DNA of 64,000 nucleotides, from the NCBI RefSeq assembly GCF_023502345.1, contig NZ_JAMFLX010000022.1, positions 18,804-82,803 on the forward strand, read 5' to 3'. Both the position numbers and the translations under genes were made by a program. The notes beneath the pieces are model-generated. The model was not told the origin of the DNA and made no database searches. It saw only the letters and a list, made by a program, of their open reading frames with translations. The stretch is from Parendozoicomonas callyspongiae. Its GTDB lineage: Bacteria; Pseudomonadota; Gammaproteobacteria; Pseudomonadales; Endozoicomonadaceae. Below are positions 48,163-57,933 of the stretch, piece after piece (the stretch's first letter is position 1; each line of letters opens with the position of its first letter).

Positions 48163-50304
48163 ATGCAACAGGCCAGTTCTGCCGGGGAGGCAGCCGGTAC
48201 CAGCGTGGAAGCTATTGTGGAACAGAAACCACTTCTGACTGATTACAATAACCCCGAATATTATATAAACCGTGAGCTCAGCCACCTGAATTTCAATATC
48301 CGGGTGCTGGATCAGGCTCTTAACGACGAACACCCTCTTCTTGAACGGCTGCGTTTCCTGCTGATTTTCTCCAGCAATATGGATGAGTTTTTTGAGATCC
48401 GTGTTGCCGGCCTGAAACAACAGATTGAATTTGCCCGTGAGCAGGTTGGTCTTGACGGAATGCCGCCGTCTGAAGTACTCAAGGAAATCAGTCGACTCAC
48501 GCATCAACAGGTTGAGCGGCAGTACAACATTCTTAATGAGGTACTGTTCCCGGCGCTTAGAGAACAGGGTATTCACTTCGTACGCAGAAGCGAATTGACC
48601 GATGCGCAGCGCAGCTGGATTCGCACTTATTTCTTCCAGGAAGTCATGCCGATTGTCAGCCCGATTGGGCTGGATCCGGCTCATCCATTCCCTCGCCTGG
48701 CCAACAAGATTCTTAACTTTATTGTTGAACTGGATGGTAAGGATGCCTTTGGCCGGGAAACTGGTATGGCGATTATTCCTGCGCCTCGCTCGCTGCCCCG
48801 TCTGGTCAGGCTGCCACCACATATTTGCCCTGACGGCGGCGATCACTTCCTGTTTCTGTCTTCCATTATTCACCAGCATGCTGAAGATCTTTTCCCTGGC
48901 ATGATCGTGAAGGGTTGTTACCAGTTCCGGTTAACACGGAACAGTGACCTTAGCCTTGAGGACGATGATGTTGAGGATTTGGCAACAGCACTTCAGGGTG
49001 AACTTCTGTCCCGCCGCTATGGTGATGCGGTACGTCTGGAGGTTGTGGATAACTGCCCGCGTTATCTCTCTGAATTTCTGCTGAACCAGTTTGGTTTGAC
49101 CGAAGATGAGCGCTACGAAATTAATGGCCCGGTCAACCTGACTCGTCTGTTTGACGTTTGTGACATCGAAAATCACGAAGAAAAGCAGTTCACACCGTTT
49201 ACACCGGGTTATCCCAAAGGCCTGCCGACCAAGAGTGACCGTCTGCTGGATACCATCGCCAAGGGCGATGTGCTGTTAATGCACCCCTTCCAGTCGTTTA
49301 CTCCGGTTGTTGACCTTCTGCGACAGTCAGCCAAGGACCCGCAGGTGCTGGCGATTAAACAGACCCTGTATCGGACAGGTTCAAGGTCACAGATGGTCGA
49401 TGCTCTGGTAGAAGCGGCCCGTCATGGTAAAGAAGTGACGGTGGTTGTAGAAATTCGTGCCCGGTTTGATGAGGAAGAAAACCTTAAGCTGGCACGCCGT
49501 CTTCAGGAAGCTGGTGCCATTGTTGTGTACGGAGTGGTTGGATATAAGACTCACTCCAAGCTGATGCTGATTGTGAGGCGTGAAGGTCGCAAGATCGTCC
49601 GTTATGCCCACTTGGGCACGGGTAACTATCATGCTAAGAATGCACGGCTCTATACCGATTACAGTCTTCTGACCTGCGATCCGGATTTGACCAGTGATGT
49701 TCACAAAGTATTCCAGCAGCTGACCGGCATGGGCAAGGCCATGCGGGTGAAGAAGCTGTTACACGCTCCATTCACTTTGAAGAAAGGATTGATTGAGCGT
49801 ATCAATCACGAGGCCGAGCGAGCCAAGAATGGTGAAAAAGCCCATATCATCATCAAGGTAAACTCGGTCACAGAACCCGTTATGATCAAAGCTCTTTACA
49901 AAGCCTCTCAGGCTGGTGTGAAGATCGATATGGTTGTACGAGGTATCTGCTGTCTGCGGCCAGGAATTGTCGGTCTTTCCGAAAATATAAGGGTGTTCTC
50001 TATTGTTGGGCGGTTCCTTGAGCATACCCGGGTGTTTTATTTCTACAACGGTGGTGATGAGCAGGTGCTCTGCGCCAGCGCTGACCTGATGATTCGTAAC
50101 CTGGATAAACGGGTAGAAACCTGCTTCCCGGTTGAAAATCCCAAGCTGGTTATCCGAATCAGAAGAGAGCTGGAAAGTTACTTGTCAGATAACACCCGTA
50201 GCTGGACCCTTCTGCCGGATGGCACTTATGACCGCAAGCATCCGGTAAGAAACCAGAAAGAGAGAAATGCCCAACAGTTCCTGCTGGAAACACTCTCCAA
50301 TTAA
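48163..50304 (+). CDS. ppk1: Polyphosphate kinase 1
   Basis: PPK1 makes long inorganic polyphosphate chains from ATP, reversibly, at the membrane. The 713-residue length is standard. The N-terminal domain has [21 protein letters not shown] and the RVAGLKQQ stretch; the catalytic part has LHPFQSF-type [24 protein letters not shown] and [19 protein letters not shown]. The phospho-histidine region is [17 protein letters not shown] with the active His near residue 465. The end with [17 protein letters not shown] and the second active His region [13 protein letters not shown] completes the family. ATG 48163 ([12 protein letters not shown]) follows AGAGGGA by about 7 bases; a TTG at 48157 adds two residues. 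The hemB-ppk pairing is common in Pseudomonas-type genomes, and the gene pair may be co-transcribed. Confidence 0.96.
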   Translation: MQQASSAGEAAGTSVEAIVEQKPLLTDYNNPEYYINRELSHLNFNIRVLDQALNDEHPLLERLRFLLIFSSNMDEFFEIRVAGLKQQIEFAREQVGLDGMPPSEVLKEISRLTHQQVERQYNILNEVLFPALREQGIHFVRRSELTDAQRSWIRTYFFQEVMPIVSPIGLDPAHPFPRLANKILNFIVELDGKDAFGRETGMAIIPAPRSLPRLVRLPPHICPDGGDHFLFLSSIIHQHAEDLFPGMIVKGCYQFRLTRNSDLSLEDDDVEDLATALQGELLSRRYGDAVRLEVVDNCPRYLSEFLLNQFGLTEDERYEINGPVNLTRLFDVCDIENHEEKQFTPFTPGYPKGLPTKSDRLLDTIAKGDVLLMHPFQSFTPVVDLLRQSAKDPQVLAIKQTLYRTGSRSQMVDALVEAARHGKEVTVVVEIRARFDEEENLKLARRLQEAGAIVVYGVVGYKTHSKLMLIVRREGRKIVRYAHLGTGNYHAKNARLYTDYSLLTCDPDLTSDVHKVFQQLTGMGKAMRVKKLLHAPFTLKKGLIERINHEAERAKNGEKAHIIIKVNSVTEPVMIKALYKASQAGVKIDMVVRGICCLRPGIVGLSENIRVFSIVGRFLEHTRVFYFYNGGDEQVLCASADLMIRNLDKRVETCFPVENPKLVIRIRRELESYLSDNTRSWTLLPDGTYDRKHPVRNQKERNAQQFLLETLSN

Positions 50305-50316
50305 GGTTTCTTTGCT

Positions 50317-50346
50317 GAGCACTTCGGGGTTGTCCCTGAAGTGCTC
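50317..50346. terminator. Hairpin between ppk1 and comM
   Basis: GAGCACTTC (50317-50325) pairs with GAAGTGCTC (50338-50346), with further GGG/CCC pairing inside. It ends next to the comM stop at 50347 and can serve both convergent genes. Confidence 0.6.
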
Positions 50347-51849
50347 TCAGGCTGAATGGATTTGCCTGAAACTGACAGCTTCCATCAAATGATTCTTTTG
50401 AATTCTCACCTGCTGATCAATATCCGCGATGGTTCTGGAGACTCTGAGTAATCGTTGTAATCCCCTCCCAGATAATTGCAGTTTGGTAGAGACAGTTTCC
50501 AGGAACTGTTTTTCATCACTGCCCAGGCTGCTTCTGTTCAGCAGTTGGTTTCCAGGAAGCTCTGCATTCAGGCAACCCTGTCGGCTCAAAACCTTTTCCC
50601 GGGTATAACTGACTCGTTTTCGTACAGCTTCAGAGGATTCTGATGGCTGGTGATCAGTATCCAATAGAGTGCTGGTGGGCAGCCTGCCTACTTCTATTTG
50701 CATATCTATACGATCTAACAGTGGCCCTGATAGCTTGCGACGGTAGCGTTGAACTTGATCTGGCGTACATTTGCAGGATTTTTGTTTATCCCCAAGAAAA
50801 CCACATGGACAGGGATTCATCGCTGCAATTAGCTGAAATCTGGCCGGGAAGACCATCTGGTATCGAGCTCGGGAGATATGAATCTCGCCTGACTCTAATG
50901 GCTGGCGGAGAATTTCCAGGCTTTTTCGATCAAATTCGGGCAGTTCATCGAGAAAGAGAACGCCTCTATGAGCAAGGCTGATCTCACCGGGGCGCGGATG
51001 AGATCCTCCCCCTGTCAGAGCAACACTGGATGCCGAATGGTGGGGAGCTCTCCATGGGGGCTGTTTCCAGAGCGGAATACTATGCCCGCAGAGAGAGTGA
51101 ATACTGGCTACCTCAAGGGCTTCCTGTTCTCGCAGGCAGGGAAGAATTCCGGGAAGACATCGGGCCAGCATGGTTTTTCCAGTTCCAGGCGGGCCACTCA
51201 TCAGTAACCCGTGTCCGCCGGTGGCTGCTATCTCCAACGCTCTACGAGCCTGGAAGTGTCCGCGGACTGAAGCAAGATCCTGGGGAGGGCAGGCTGGCAA
51301 TACCGGAGGAGAACCCGATATTCCCGGTTCAATGGCCTGGTTTCCAGTTAGGTGAGCCGTGGCTGCAAGGAGAGATCCTGCCCCATAGGCCTCTGCCTTG
51401 GAGCACATAACCGCTTCCTGTAAGGACAAGGAGGGAATCAGAACTTTGCGACCAGCCTCAGAAGCTGCAATAACTGCCGGAAGAATACCGGGAACATCCC
51501 TTATCTCGCCACTGAGAGAGAGTTCTCCCATACATTCGTAGCCGTCCAGACAGTCAGGAGGCAGCTGTCTGGAGGCAATAAGAATCCCAAATGCAATTGC
51601 CAGGTCAAAGCGACCGCCTTCCTTGGGGAGGTCGGCAGGCGCAAGATTGATTGTTATACGCCGCGCCGGGAATTCAAAACCCGCATTAATAATGGCACTG
51701 CGCACGCGATCCTTGCTCTCCCTGACCGCTGTTTCCGGCATTCCTACGATATTGAGCGCTGGTAGCCCATTTGAGAGGTGAACCTCAGCAAGAACTTCCG
51801 GAGCTGTGATGCCCAGCCTTGCTCTGGTATGGATAACGGCCAGAGACAT
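50347..51849 (-). CDS. comM: ComM (YifB) Mg-chelatase-like AAA+ protein
   Basis: ComM is a hexameric AAA+ helicase that aids branch migration during natural transformation; the family is also called YifB. The 500-residue protein is complete. N-terminal part: MSLAVIHTRARLGITAPEV, LPALNIVGMPETAVRESKDRVRSAI and ITINLAPADLPKEGGRFDLAIA. AAA+ part: Walker A GPPGTGKTMLARCLPG near residue 216, Walker B LFLDELPEFDRKSLE, sensor region AAMNPCPCGFLG with CKCTPDQVQRYRRKLSGPLLDRIDM, and the helical C-terminus ending SFRQIHSA. Alone on the minus strand. Its upstream end faces the start of the effector-like island, with only about 80 bases between the start codons. Confidence 0.95.
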   Translation of the reverse strand: MSLAVIHTRARLGITAPEVLAEVHLSNGLPALNIVGMPETAVRESKDRVRSAIINAGFEFPARRITINLAPADLPKEGGRFDLAIAFGILIASRQLPPDCLDGYECMGELSLSGEIRDVPGILPAVIAASEAGRKVLIPSLSLQEAVMCSKAEAYGAGSLLAATAHLTGNQAIEPGISGSPPVLPACPPQDLASVRGHFQARRALEIAATGGHGLLMSGPPGTGKTMLARCLPGILPCLREQEALEVASIHSLCGHSIPLWKQPPWRAPHHSASSVALTGGGSHPRPGEISLAHRGVLFLDELPEFDRKSLEILRQPLESGEIHISRARYQMVFPARFQLIAAMNPCPCGFLGDKQKSCKCTPDQVQRYRRKLSGPLLDRIDMQIEVGRLPTSTLLDTDHQPSESSEAVRKRVSYTREKVLSRQGCLNAELPGNQLLNRSSLGSDEKQFLETVSTKLQLSGRGLQRLLRVSRTIADIDQQVRIQKNHLMEAVSFRQIHSA

Positions 51850-51932
51850 ATTCTTCAGATTCCTCTGTGATCTTGAGGGCAGACAAGTCTAGGCTGAATA
51901 AGATAAATATCTGGAAAATATACTCAGAAACC

Positions 51933-54404
51933 ATGGAAAGGACACTAGGTACATCTTCAGGAGCAGGGGCAAGACGACCCCACCCAGATAGTCAGGGCGG
52001 AAGTGGAGTTGAAGGACCGCCCCAACCAAAAGTTCCTAGAAGAGGAGTAGTAGGATCAAACCAGCCGTGTCAGCAGCATATCGGTAGGCGGACTGCTCAC
52101 AGGAATACGTCATCTATCGCTACAGTTCTGCCTCGTATGGATGTTGGGGGGGGCAGTAGTACCGCTGAAGATATGGAAGTTGGAGGTGGGCAGGTTTACA
52201 GAAATGCTTGCTCAACAGTATCTACTCAGGATGGAGAAAAATCTAAACAACTACGGTGGGTGGCTGAAGGTCGACAAAGAGCTGCTGTTTTCAATCTGGA
52301 TGAGTCACCCGACGTGCTGGTAATGTTACAAAATTATCCTGGGTTGGAATGGAAGAAGCGGCGTTTATCATTTGGCGAGATGATTATTATCTGGAAGCAG
52401 GGAACGCCCCTGGGGGAAAGAGCCGCTGATGATATGTTTCGGCGGCTTGATACGATAGATCAATGGAGTACGAAGGCTAAGGATGTTTACAAGCTAGATG
52501 ATGAAATAAGAAGAACTATGAGGCAGTGCCTTTTAATTGAGGCGCAGGTTGACCTTATTGATGGAGATGAAAGCTGGAAGGCTGAAGCTCAGAAAGAAAG
52601 GTTAAAATGTGCAAAGTTAAGTATTCCCAAGATTGTCGGTTCAACTCAGCTTGGTGAAGATGTAAGCGAGCGAGCCCATTACCGTTTCACAAATTTCGTC
52701 AAACCTGAACACCTTCAAAAAAAGTTATATATTCATCTAAACGATCAGGGGTATTGGAAAGGGAGCAGAAAAAGAGACAGTGATGCCTTTCTGGAAGAGT
52801 GTGGGGGGTTTGCATATTTTGGTGGTAGCAGTGAAGCAAATTCAGTACAAACAAGAACCTTAAAAATTCAGGAATTACAGAAACAAAATCTGTCAGAGAA
52901 TCCTGCTGAGAACTTCTCCCATGCAAAGAACATGATTCACCAGCTTGATGAGTTGGAGAAAGAGCTTCATGAAGCCTGTGAAGTAGCGGCTGGGGTCAAG
53001 GCTGCAAAAGGTTATCTATCGTTATTGGGGCGTATGTTCTCATTTGGTAGTGGAAAAACTCCGGGTGATGTTTTTAAAAACCAGAAATTGCTTGATGATC
53101 AAAATGATGGATCTGCTAAAAAAGATAGAGCTTATGCTCTGAATAACCTGCTTAGGTGGGTGCAGCAGGAAAAGCAAATTATTATTCAGGTAGCTTCAGA
53201 TCCAGGTGCGGGATTATGTGCTGAAAAACTTACCTGGAATGAAGCAATTGAGTTCAAAAGATGCGGTTATAACCTTGATCCTTCCTTCACAGTTTGCAGT
53301 GCACTAAAGGATCAGCATCTTACTAATAAAGAAGGCAGGGTGTTGGGAGAAGGGGTATTTCATACAGCTGTTGAACTGGAATATACGAAGTGTAAACCTG
53401 CGTGTACCCGTGTTTTTAAAGGAATCAGTTCACGTGATCGTTCTGGCTGGAAGGACGTAGTGGGCGCTGAATTCTTTATGGATGAAAAGTCCCCAAGACA
53501 CTCTGCCAGAAATATTGCAGTCGGAGAAATTGCTTCAAAACTGGGTATGAAGGAGCGGGTTCCCGATTGTGAGTTTGCCGTTCACAACCTTCAGTTCGGT
53601 GTTCAGATGTCCAAAGCAAAAGGGTTGAAGGGCACAGACTCTCGAGTGCGAGGTAAGTCGGGGCTTGGGTATAACTTTAGGGACATAGATGGACATAAGA
53701 CGTTTTGTTATAACACGGTTAAGCAATTAAACCAGCTGGAATGGCTGGATGCCTTGTGTGCCAATCTTGACCGCAACGACGGTAATATCATGTTTGACAG
53801 CACCGGAATGGTGACCGGAATTGATCATGATGCCTGCCTTTATCCTTTTCCGGATATTATCCGCAAACCACTGTTACAGGATGCCAGTGTTCAGCAGCAA
53901 TACCGGGCCGGGTGTCGTGTGGGTTTTCCACTTGTCATTGATTCAGAAACGCTGACAAAACTTGAAGAGCTGGATATTAAGGCACTGCGTTACCAGTTAA
54001 GACACAAGCTGATGGTGAAAGAGCTGGATGCCCTTGAAAAGCGCTATGAACTGCTTTTGGAACATGCGAGAGGGTTGGCTTCTCAAGATTTTGCTATTTC
54101 TAACTGGGAAAGCTGGCGTGATTCTGGAAACCGTAATGTTTACCAGTTTCTGACAGCAAATGAGATAACTGGAAGCAATGATGGCGAAATAGCTGCATGC
54201 CGTGAGCGTTTAGCCACACCTCATGCAGAAGAAGCCCAGCTCATTCTTGGTCAGGCTGGTGGAGCCTTGGAGGGGATGACAGAAGCGCAGCGGCTAACAT
54301 ATCAAATGCATTGCAACCTCGAGACCACCAAGCGCCTGGGAATTAATACCAGTTATACAGGAATGTATTTCGGTAAGGGATCTCAGCAGAGTCGAATAGG
54401 TTGA
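51933..54404 (+). CDS. Large kinase-like protein, candidate host-directed effector
   Basis: An 823-residue protein of unknown family. Residues 1-100 are disordered, rich in Gly/Ser/Pro/Arg. The part from about 460 has the order of a protein- or lipid-kinase-like fold: a Gly-rich loop GEGVFHTAVELEY (Gly472, Gly474), a basic strand residue in TRVFKGI (Lys496), a catalytic loop ANLDRNDGNIMFD (Asp613 and Asn618) and a metal-binding motif VTGIDHDACL (Asp631). The D-R-N-x-x-N-I-M then G-x-D order resembles PI3/PI4-kinase-like and HipA-like enzymes more than Ser/Thr kinases. This is an inference from motif order. No signal peptide or membrane helix. ATG 51933 is the best start, though its ribosome binding site is weak; GTG 51867 is the alternative. 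It is followed by the next gene after 4 bases, so the two are translationally coupled. Confidence 0.6.
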   Translation: MERTLGTSSGAGARRPHPDSQGGSGVEGPPQPKVPRRGVVGSNQPCQQHIGRRTAHRNTSSIATVLPRMDVGGGSSTAEDMEVGGGQVYRNACSTVSTQDGEKSKQLRWVAEGRQRAAVFNLDESPDVLVMLQNYPGLEWKKRRLSFGEMIIIWKQGTPLGERAADDMFRRLDTIDQWSTKAKDVYKLDDEIRRTMRQCLLIEAQVDLIDGDESWKAEAQKERLKCAKLSIPKIVGSTQLGEDVSERAHYRFTNFVKPEHLQKKLYIHLNDQGYWKGSRKRDSDAFLEECGGFAYFGGSSEANSVQTRTLKIQELQKQNLSENPAENFSHAKNMIHQLDELEKELHEACEVAAGVKAAKGYLSLLGRMFSFGSGKTPGDVFKNQKLLDDQNDGSAKKDRAYALNNLLRWVQQEKQIIIQVASDPGAGLCAEKLTWNEAIEFKRCGYNLDPSFTVCSALKDQHLTNKEGRVLGEGVFHTAVELEYTKCKPACTRVFKGISSRDRSGWKDVVGAEFFMDEKSPRHSARNIAVGEIASKLGMKERVPDCEFAVHNLQFGVQMSKAKGLKGTDSRVRGKSGLGYNFRDIDGHKTFCYNTVKQLNQLEWLDALCANLDRNDGNIMFDSTGMVTGIDHDACLYPFPDIIRKPLLQDASVQQQYRAGCRVGFPLVIDSETLTKLEELDIKALRYQLRHKLMVKELDALEKRYELLLEHARGLASQDFAISNWESWRDSGNRNVYQFLTANEITGSNDGEIAACRERLATPHAEEAQLILGQAGGALEGMTEAQRLTYQMHCNLETTKRLGINTSYTGMYFGKGSQQSRIG

Positions 54405-54408
54405 TGCC

Positions 54409-56031
54409 ATGGGAGTCAACCTGAATGGTGGGCCTTCTTCTGTCTCTCCCAAAGACAGTTCCCCCAAACTACAACACCCCACTGAAGGGAAAAGTTCACA
54501 CCACAAAGTTACTGTTCAAACGGGAAAGCAAATTGTTGGAGTCAAACTTCAGCTTGCCACCCAGGGACAGAAAGCCCTTCATGAAAGAGCCACTACTCTT
54601 GCGGAAGTTCGTGATACCTGGCTTTTAGAGAGGGGGTCTGGGATTAGTAAAAAAAGTACTGCTATAGCCTCAGATCTTGTGAAAAGTTCAGCCGGTGTCG
54701 ATAAAAAAGAGCAGAAACTCAATGAAGCCATAGTTGAGTACAAGCAGGCTGCTGCAAGGTTTGAAGCCAAACTTGAACAGCAAGCACCAGATAAGGAACT
54801 CAAGAGTTCTCAGAAAAAACTGGAAAATACTGAGAAAAGGGTCGTTAAAGCCGGAGCCGACCTTAATCAGGAACTAACGGCGTTAGAAAAAATTGTTCAG
54901 GAAGCTGGTGCTCACAAAGGTAAAACACGCTCTGTGCTACGTAAATTATTCGACCCCCCACCTGATAAATGGTTCGGGAAGCAGGATAAAGCTGTTCTCG
55001 AGATTCGTCAGCAGGAATTGGAGCTTCTGTCGAAAGATTTTCGGGGGCAACTGAGCCTGGCGCAGGGTAAACAAGGTAGTGAAAGTGAGGTCAGGCTACT
55101 GAAGCAGCAGCTGAGTGAGCTAAGTACCTCCAGCAAAAAACTGCATACCAGAATTGGTAAAAACAAGAAATTTCATCAAGGCGTCGTTGCCGGTAAAAAG
55201 TCAGAAAAATTAGTAGAAACGCTGAAATCCAGGCATGCAGACTTTCGGGCTGCTATCAAAGAATTGGGAGCAAGTCGTACTCTTCTCGATCAGGCTATCC
55301 GTACTGATGCAGGGACAGAAAGCGATAAAACGTTCCGAAAGCAGGCTGAGAGTCGTCACAAACAGGCTGAAACAAATGTCAGTGAAGCGGCTAAAAAGCT
55401 AAGACAGGCAGAAAATAATTACATATCTGAGCTGAGAAAAGACAGGAACGCTGCTGAGTCAAAGGTAAAGAAGGAGTCAAAGGCTGCAGCACAGGAATCA
55501 AAGAAGAAAGAAGTTCAGGTGAGCTCCATCAAGAGGGGGAAGACGGAAAAATCAACTTCTCGGCAGGAATATTCGCAAGCAACTGTACTGGAACCTAAGG
55601 CTAAAGCTGATAATCAAAAAAGCATACAGCCAAAAGTTAAACCAGCAGAAGAGCCACTCAAGCCTCAGGATGCACCAAAACATTCAGCACCGAACACTAT
55701 AAAAGACTTGGAGAAACATTTGCTGGCAGGACATGAACCCAGAGTGAAGGCACTGCTTGGCAGGGTGTCTGGACATGTTCAGGCGATGAAAACACCTGAG
55801 GATGTCATCAAACAGCGAGAGTATTTGGATGGAAGTAAGGCTTTACCTGAAGTTTCAAAAACAATCCTGATGAGAATGATGAACAGAAAAATAATGTCAC
55901 TTATGCAAAACCCTGACTTTGCGATAAAAACTGGTAGCGGGTTTGTTGACGATACCGTTTACGGGCGGCAGGCTCAGGAAAAAATCAGCCTTGTCCGTCT
56001 GGATGCTCGAGTTAAACGGCCGCTGCGCTAG
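54409..56031 (+). CDS. Coiled-coil-rich hypothetical protein, candidate effector
   Basis: The 540-residue protein is very rich in Lys, Glu, Gln, Ser and Ala. Residues about 60-370 show heptad-like helical stretches (ERATTLAEVRDTWLLERGSG, EQKLNEAIVEYKQAAARFEA, LELLSKDFRGQLSLAQGKQG), so it should form long coiled coils. A short Pro-rich kink (FDPPPDKWFGK) lies near residue 185. Residues about 370-430 are disordered, with many Lys/Glu/Pro, and a folded helical end starts around 430 (TIKDLEKHLLAGHEPRVKAL) and ends with ISLVRLDARVKRPLR. No domain is recognised, and there is no signal peptide. It starts 4 bases after the kinase-like gene. Such composition is common in secreted effectors and in host-mimicking adaptors, but no function can be given. 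Confidence 0.6.
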   Translation: MGVNLNGGPSSVSPKDSSPKLQHPTEGKSSHHKVTVQTGKQIVGVKLQLATQGQKALHERATTLAEVRDTWLLERGSGISKKSTAIASDLVKSSAGVDKKEQKLNEAIVEYKQAAARFEAKLEQQAPDKELKSSQKKLENTEKRVVKAGADLNQELTALEKIVQEAGAHKGKTRSVLRKLFDPPPDKWFGKQDKAVLEIRQQELELLSKDFRGQLSLAQGKQGSESEVRLLKQQLSELSTSSKKLHTRIGKNKKFHQGVVAGKKSEKLVETLKSRHADFRAAIKELGASRTLLDQAIRTDAGTESDKTFRKQAESRHKQAETNVSEAAKKLRQAENNYISELRKDRNAAESKVKKESKAAAQESKKKEVQVSSIKRGKTEKSTSRQEYSQATVLEPKAKADNQKSIQPKVKPAEEPLKPQDAPKHSAPNTIKDLEKHLLAGHEPRVKALLGRVSGHVQAMKTPEDVIKQREYLDGSKALPEVSKTILMRMMNRKIMSLMQNPDFAIKTGSGFVDDTVYGRQAQEKISLVRLDARVKRPLR

Positions 56032-56084
56032 CAGCTAGTCTGATTATTAGGGTTGGGAAGCAATCTGGTTGAAGGGAATCAGTA

Positions 56085-57914
56085 ATGGGTTATATGGGAC
56101 AAGATCCTCAAGGAACAGGGGGCGTACAGGTAACGGTTTATGGCCCCGCTGCACCTTTACCTCCCGATATTGCTGCTCAGGTTCAGTTTGCCAACCATTT
56201 GGTTCAGGTAGCCAGCCAGTTTCAGGTAATGGCTCCCACTCTACAGCCTTTACCTTTTGGATATCCTGCCAGAGGCTTGGCTGATTACGGAATTCAGCAG
56301 GTTTCTCCACAGCCAAACATGTATGTGAACCCAGCGAATTACCAGCACGCTGGATACAATGCTTACTCAGGCCAGGCTTTCAACTACGAGCCTCCACCAC
56401 CTTATCCGCCGCCACAGCAGTTTTCTCAAAACTCTCATGTATCGACACAATATCAGCATTACTCTCCCAAAGAGGTGGTTTCGCAGTCGGCTCACCAGGT
56501 TAAACAGCCAGAACCTGCCTCTCCCCAAAAGCTTGATTTGTTACAGGTTGCTGGTGAACAAAAGTATCCTGAAGCCACCGTTTTTTCGGGAAACAAAACA
56601 GATGATGTTTCCAGTTCTGTAACTGGTGAGAATACTGACAGCGTTAAGCTAGAGCCGTCCCCTGGCAGGGCTAAAAAATTCGCTCTTTGGATAAAAGGTA
56701 TCTTATCCCGGGATAAGAAAAGCGAAATCAGTTCTGCATCAGCTAAAGCTGCAGATAGTAAGAATAAAGGACAGGAACCAGTACCATCTCATGAAGGTGG
56801 AAACAAAACTGCACCGCATAAAATTGATACACAGGAAAAAGCTTCATCGAGTTTGGAATCGAAAGCAGAAGTCAGTACTAAGAAGAAAGGACCACCCAGG
56901 CCTCCACCCCCTGTGCCAAAACAGGCAGGCAATAGCAATACTGTACGGCCTAATGTTGATGAGCCTGCAAAAGGTATATCGGAAGTGGAGGTGGAAGAGC
57001 ACGGTGGCACGAAGTCAAAAAGGAAAGGCCCTTCCAGGCCACCACCACCTCCCCCTTCAAGCGTACAGGCAACAACCGCAAATGCGGCTACATCAAGTTC
57101 ACAAACTGAAACTGGCAATAAAAAGCCGGTAAGTGAGCCGCTTTACAGCACCGTTAATAAACAGAGACCCAGAACAGGAAGCGATGGTAAGGTGAGAAGA
57201 GCTCCTCCGAAGCCCCCACCTTATCAGCCGAAGGAAAATAGAGTTATCCAACAAGAGCCAACAGGAAACAAACAGGCCCGTCAGCTAGCTTCAGATTCTG
57301 TCAGAGAACAACTTCAGTCTGAGAGTCTGAATTCTGTATCAGAGAATGATTATGAAATCGTAGATTCAGAGCCTCTTGCTCAACCCACCAAAAGTCTTGC
57401 CGAGCAGTTATCTAAAGGACAGAAAAAAGCGACTCATTTCGCTAATAAGTATCAGGGTTTGCGGCTTGCAATGGAGGAATACACCAGCAAAGGTGTTGAA
57501 GTGGGGAAAAAGTTTAAACCCCAAGAAGATTCTGAAAGAGCCAAGAAGTTGGCTCTTGCGAATGGGTCTTTTGCATTTGGGGAGTATGCCTCCCAGCTTC
57601 AAAACCTAAAAACAGCTTCTGACGATATTTCCAAACTTCTAAAGGATATTAAGAAGTTTGATCAAGGTATCGAAGCAAAACTTCTGAAAGAGGGAGATGT
57701 CGCTCTACCTCAATGGTATTCAGAGATGAAGGACCAGGTTCAAAAGTTTGAAATGTTACAGGCCGCATTAGTCGAACATATTAGTTCGACAAGATTAGCC
57801 CGAGCGTCAGCAACTAACAGGGAATATCTGGATGTAAGAGCTGCCAAAAGCTGGTTGGCCAGTAATAGCATACTCAAGGGCGCTGTAGACCTTGCCAGTG
57901 GTAAAAATAGTTAA
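56085..57914 (+). CDS. Proline-rich protein with SH3/WW and phospho-tyrosine-like motifs, candidate effector
   Basis: The 609-residue protein has a Tyr/Pro/Gln-rich, disordered first 140 residues with PPPPY at 103-107 (a WW-domain ligand). Three polyproline blocks follow: KGPPRPPPPVPK (about 268-279), KGPSRPPPPPP (about 314-324) and RAPPKPPPYQPK (about 372-383). The first two fit class SH3 ligands and the third also holds PPPY. Between them lies EPLYSTV with Tyr354, similar to the EPIYA-type sites that host Src kinases phosphorylate in effectors such as CagA and Tarp. Another site, NDYEIVD, is at Tyr423. Residues 440-600 form a helical folded end. No signal peptide is seen. The ribosome binding site GAAGGGA is 7 bases before the ATG. 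The combination suggests a scaffold that recruits host signalling proteins. This is inference; the motifs are short and could occur by chance in a Pro-rich protein. Confidence 0.65.
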   Translation: MGYMGQDPQGTGGVQVTVYGPAAPLPPDIAAQVQFANHLVQVASQFQVMAPTLQPLPFGYPARGLADYGIQQVSPQPNMYVNPANYQHAGYNAYSGQAFNYEPPPPYPPPQQFSQNSHVSTQYQHYSPKEVVSQSAHQVKQPEPASPQKLDLLQVAGEQKYPEATVFSGNKTDDVSSSVTGENTDSVKLEPSPGRAKKFALWIKGILSRDKKSEISSASAKAADSKNKGQEPVPSHEGGNKTAPHKIDTQEKASSSLESKAEVSTKKKGPPRPPPPVPKQAGNSNTVRPNVDEPAKGISEVEVEEHGGTKSKRKGPSRPPPPPPSSVQATTANAATSSSQTETGNKKPVSEPLYSTVNKQRPRTGSDGKVRRAPPKPPPYQPKENRVIQQEPTGNKQARQLASDSVREQLQSESLNSVSENDYEIVDSEPLAQPTKSLAEQLSKGQKKATHFANKYQGLRLAMEEYTSKGVEVGKKFKPQEDSERAKKLALANGSFAFGEYASQLQNLKTASDDISKLLKDIKKFDQGIEAKLLKEGDVALPQWYSEMKDQVQKFEMLQAALVEHISSTRLARASATNREYLDVRAAKSWLASNSILKGAVDLASGKNS

Positions 57915-57933
57915 GACCAGGGAGGTCTCAATA

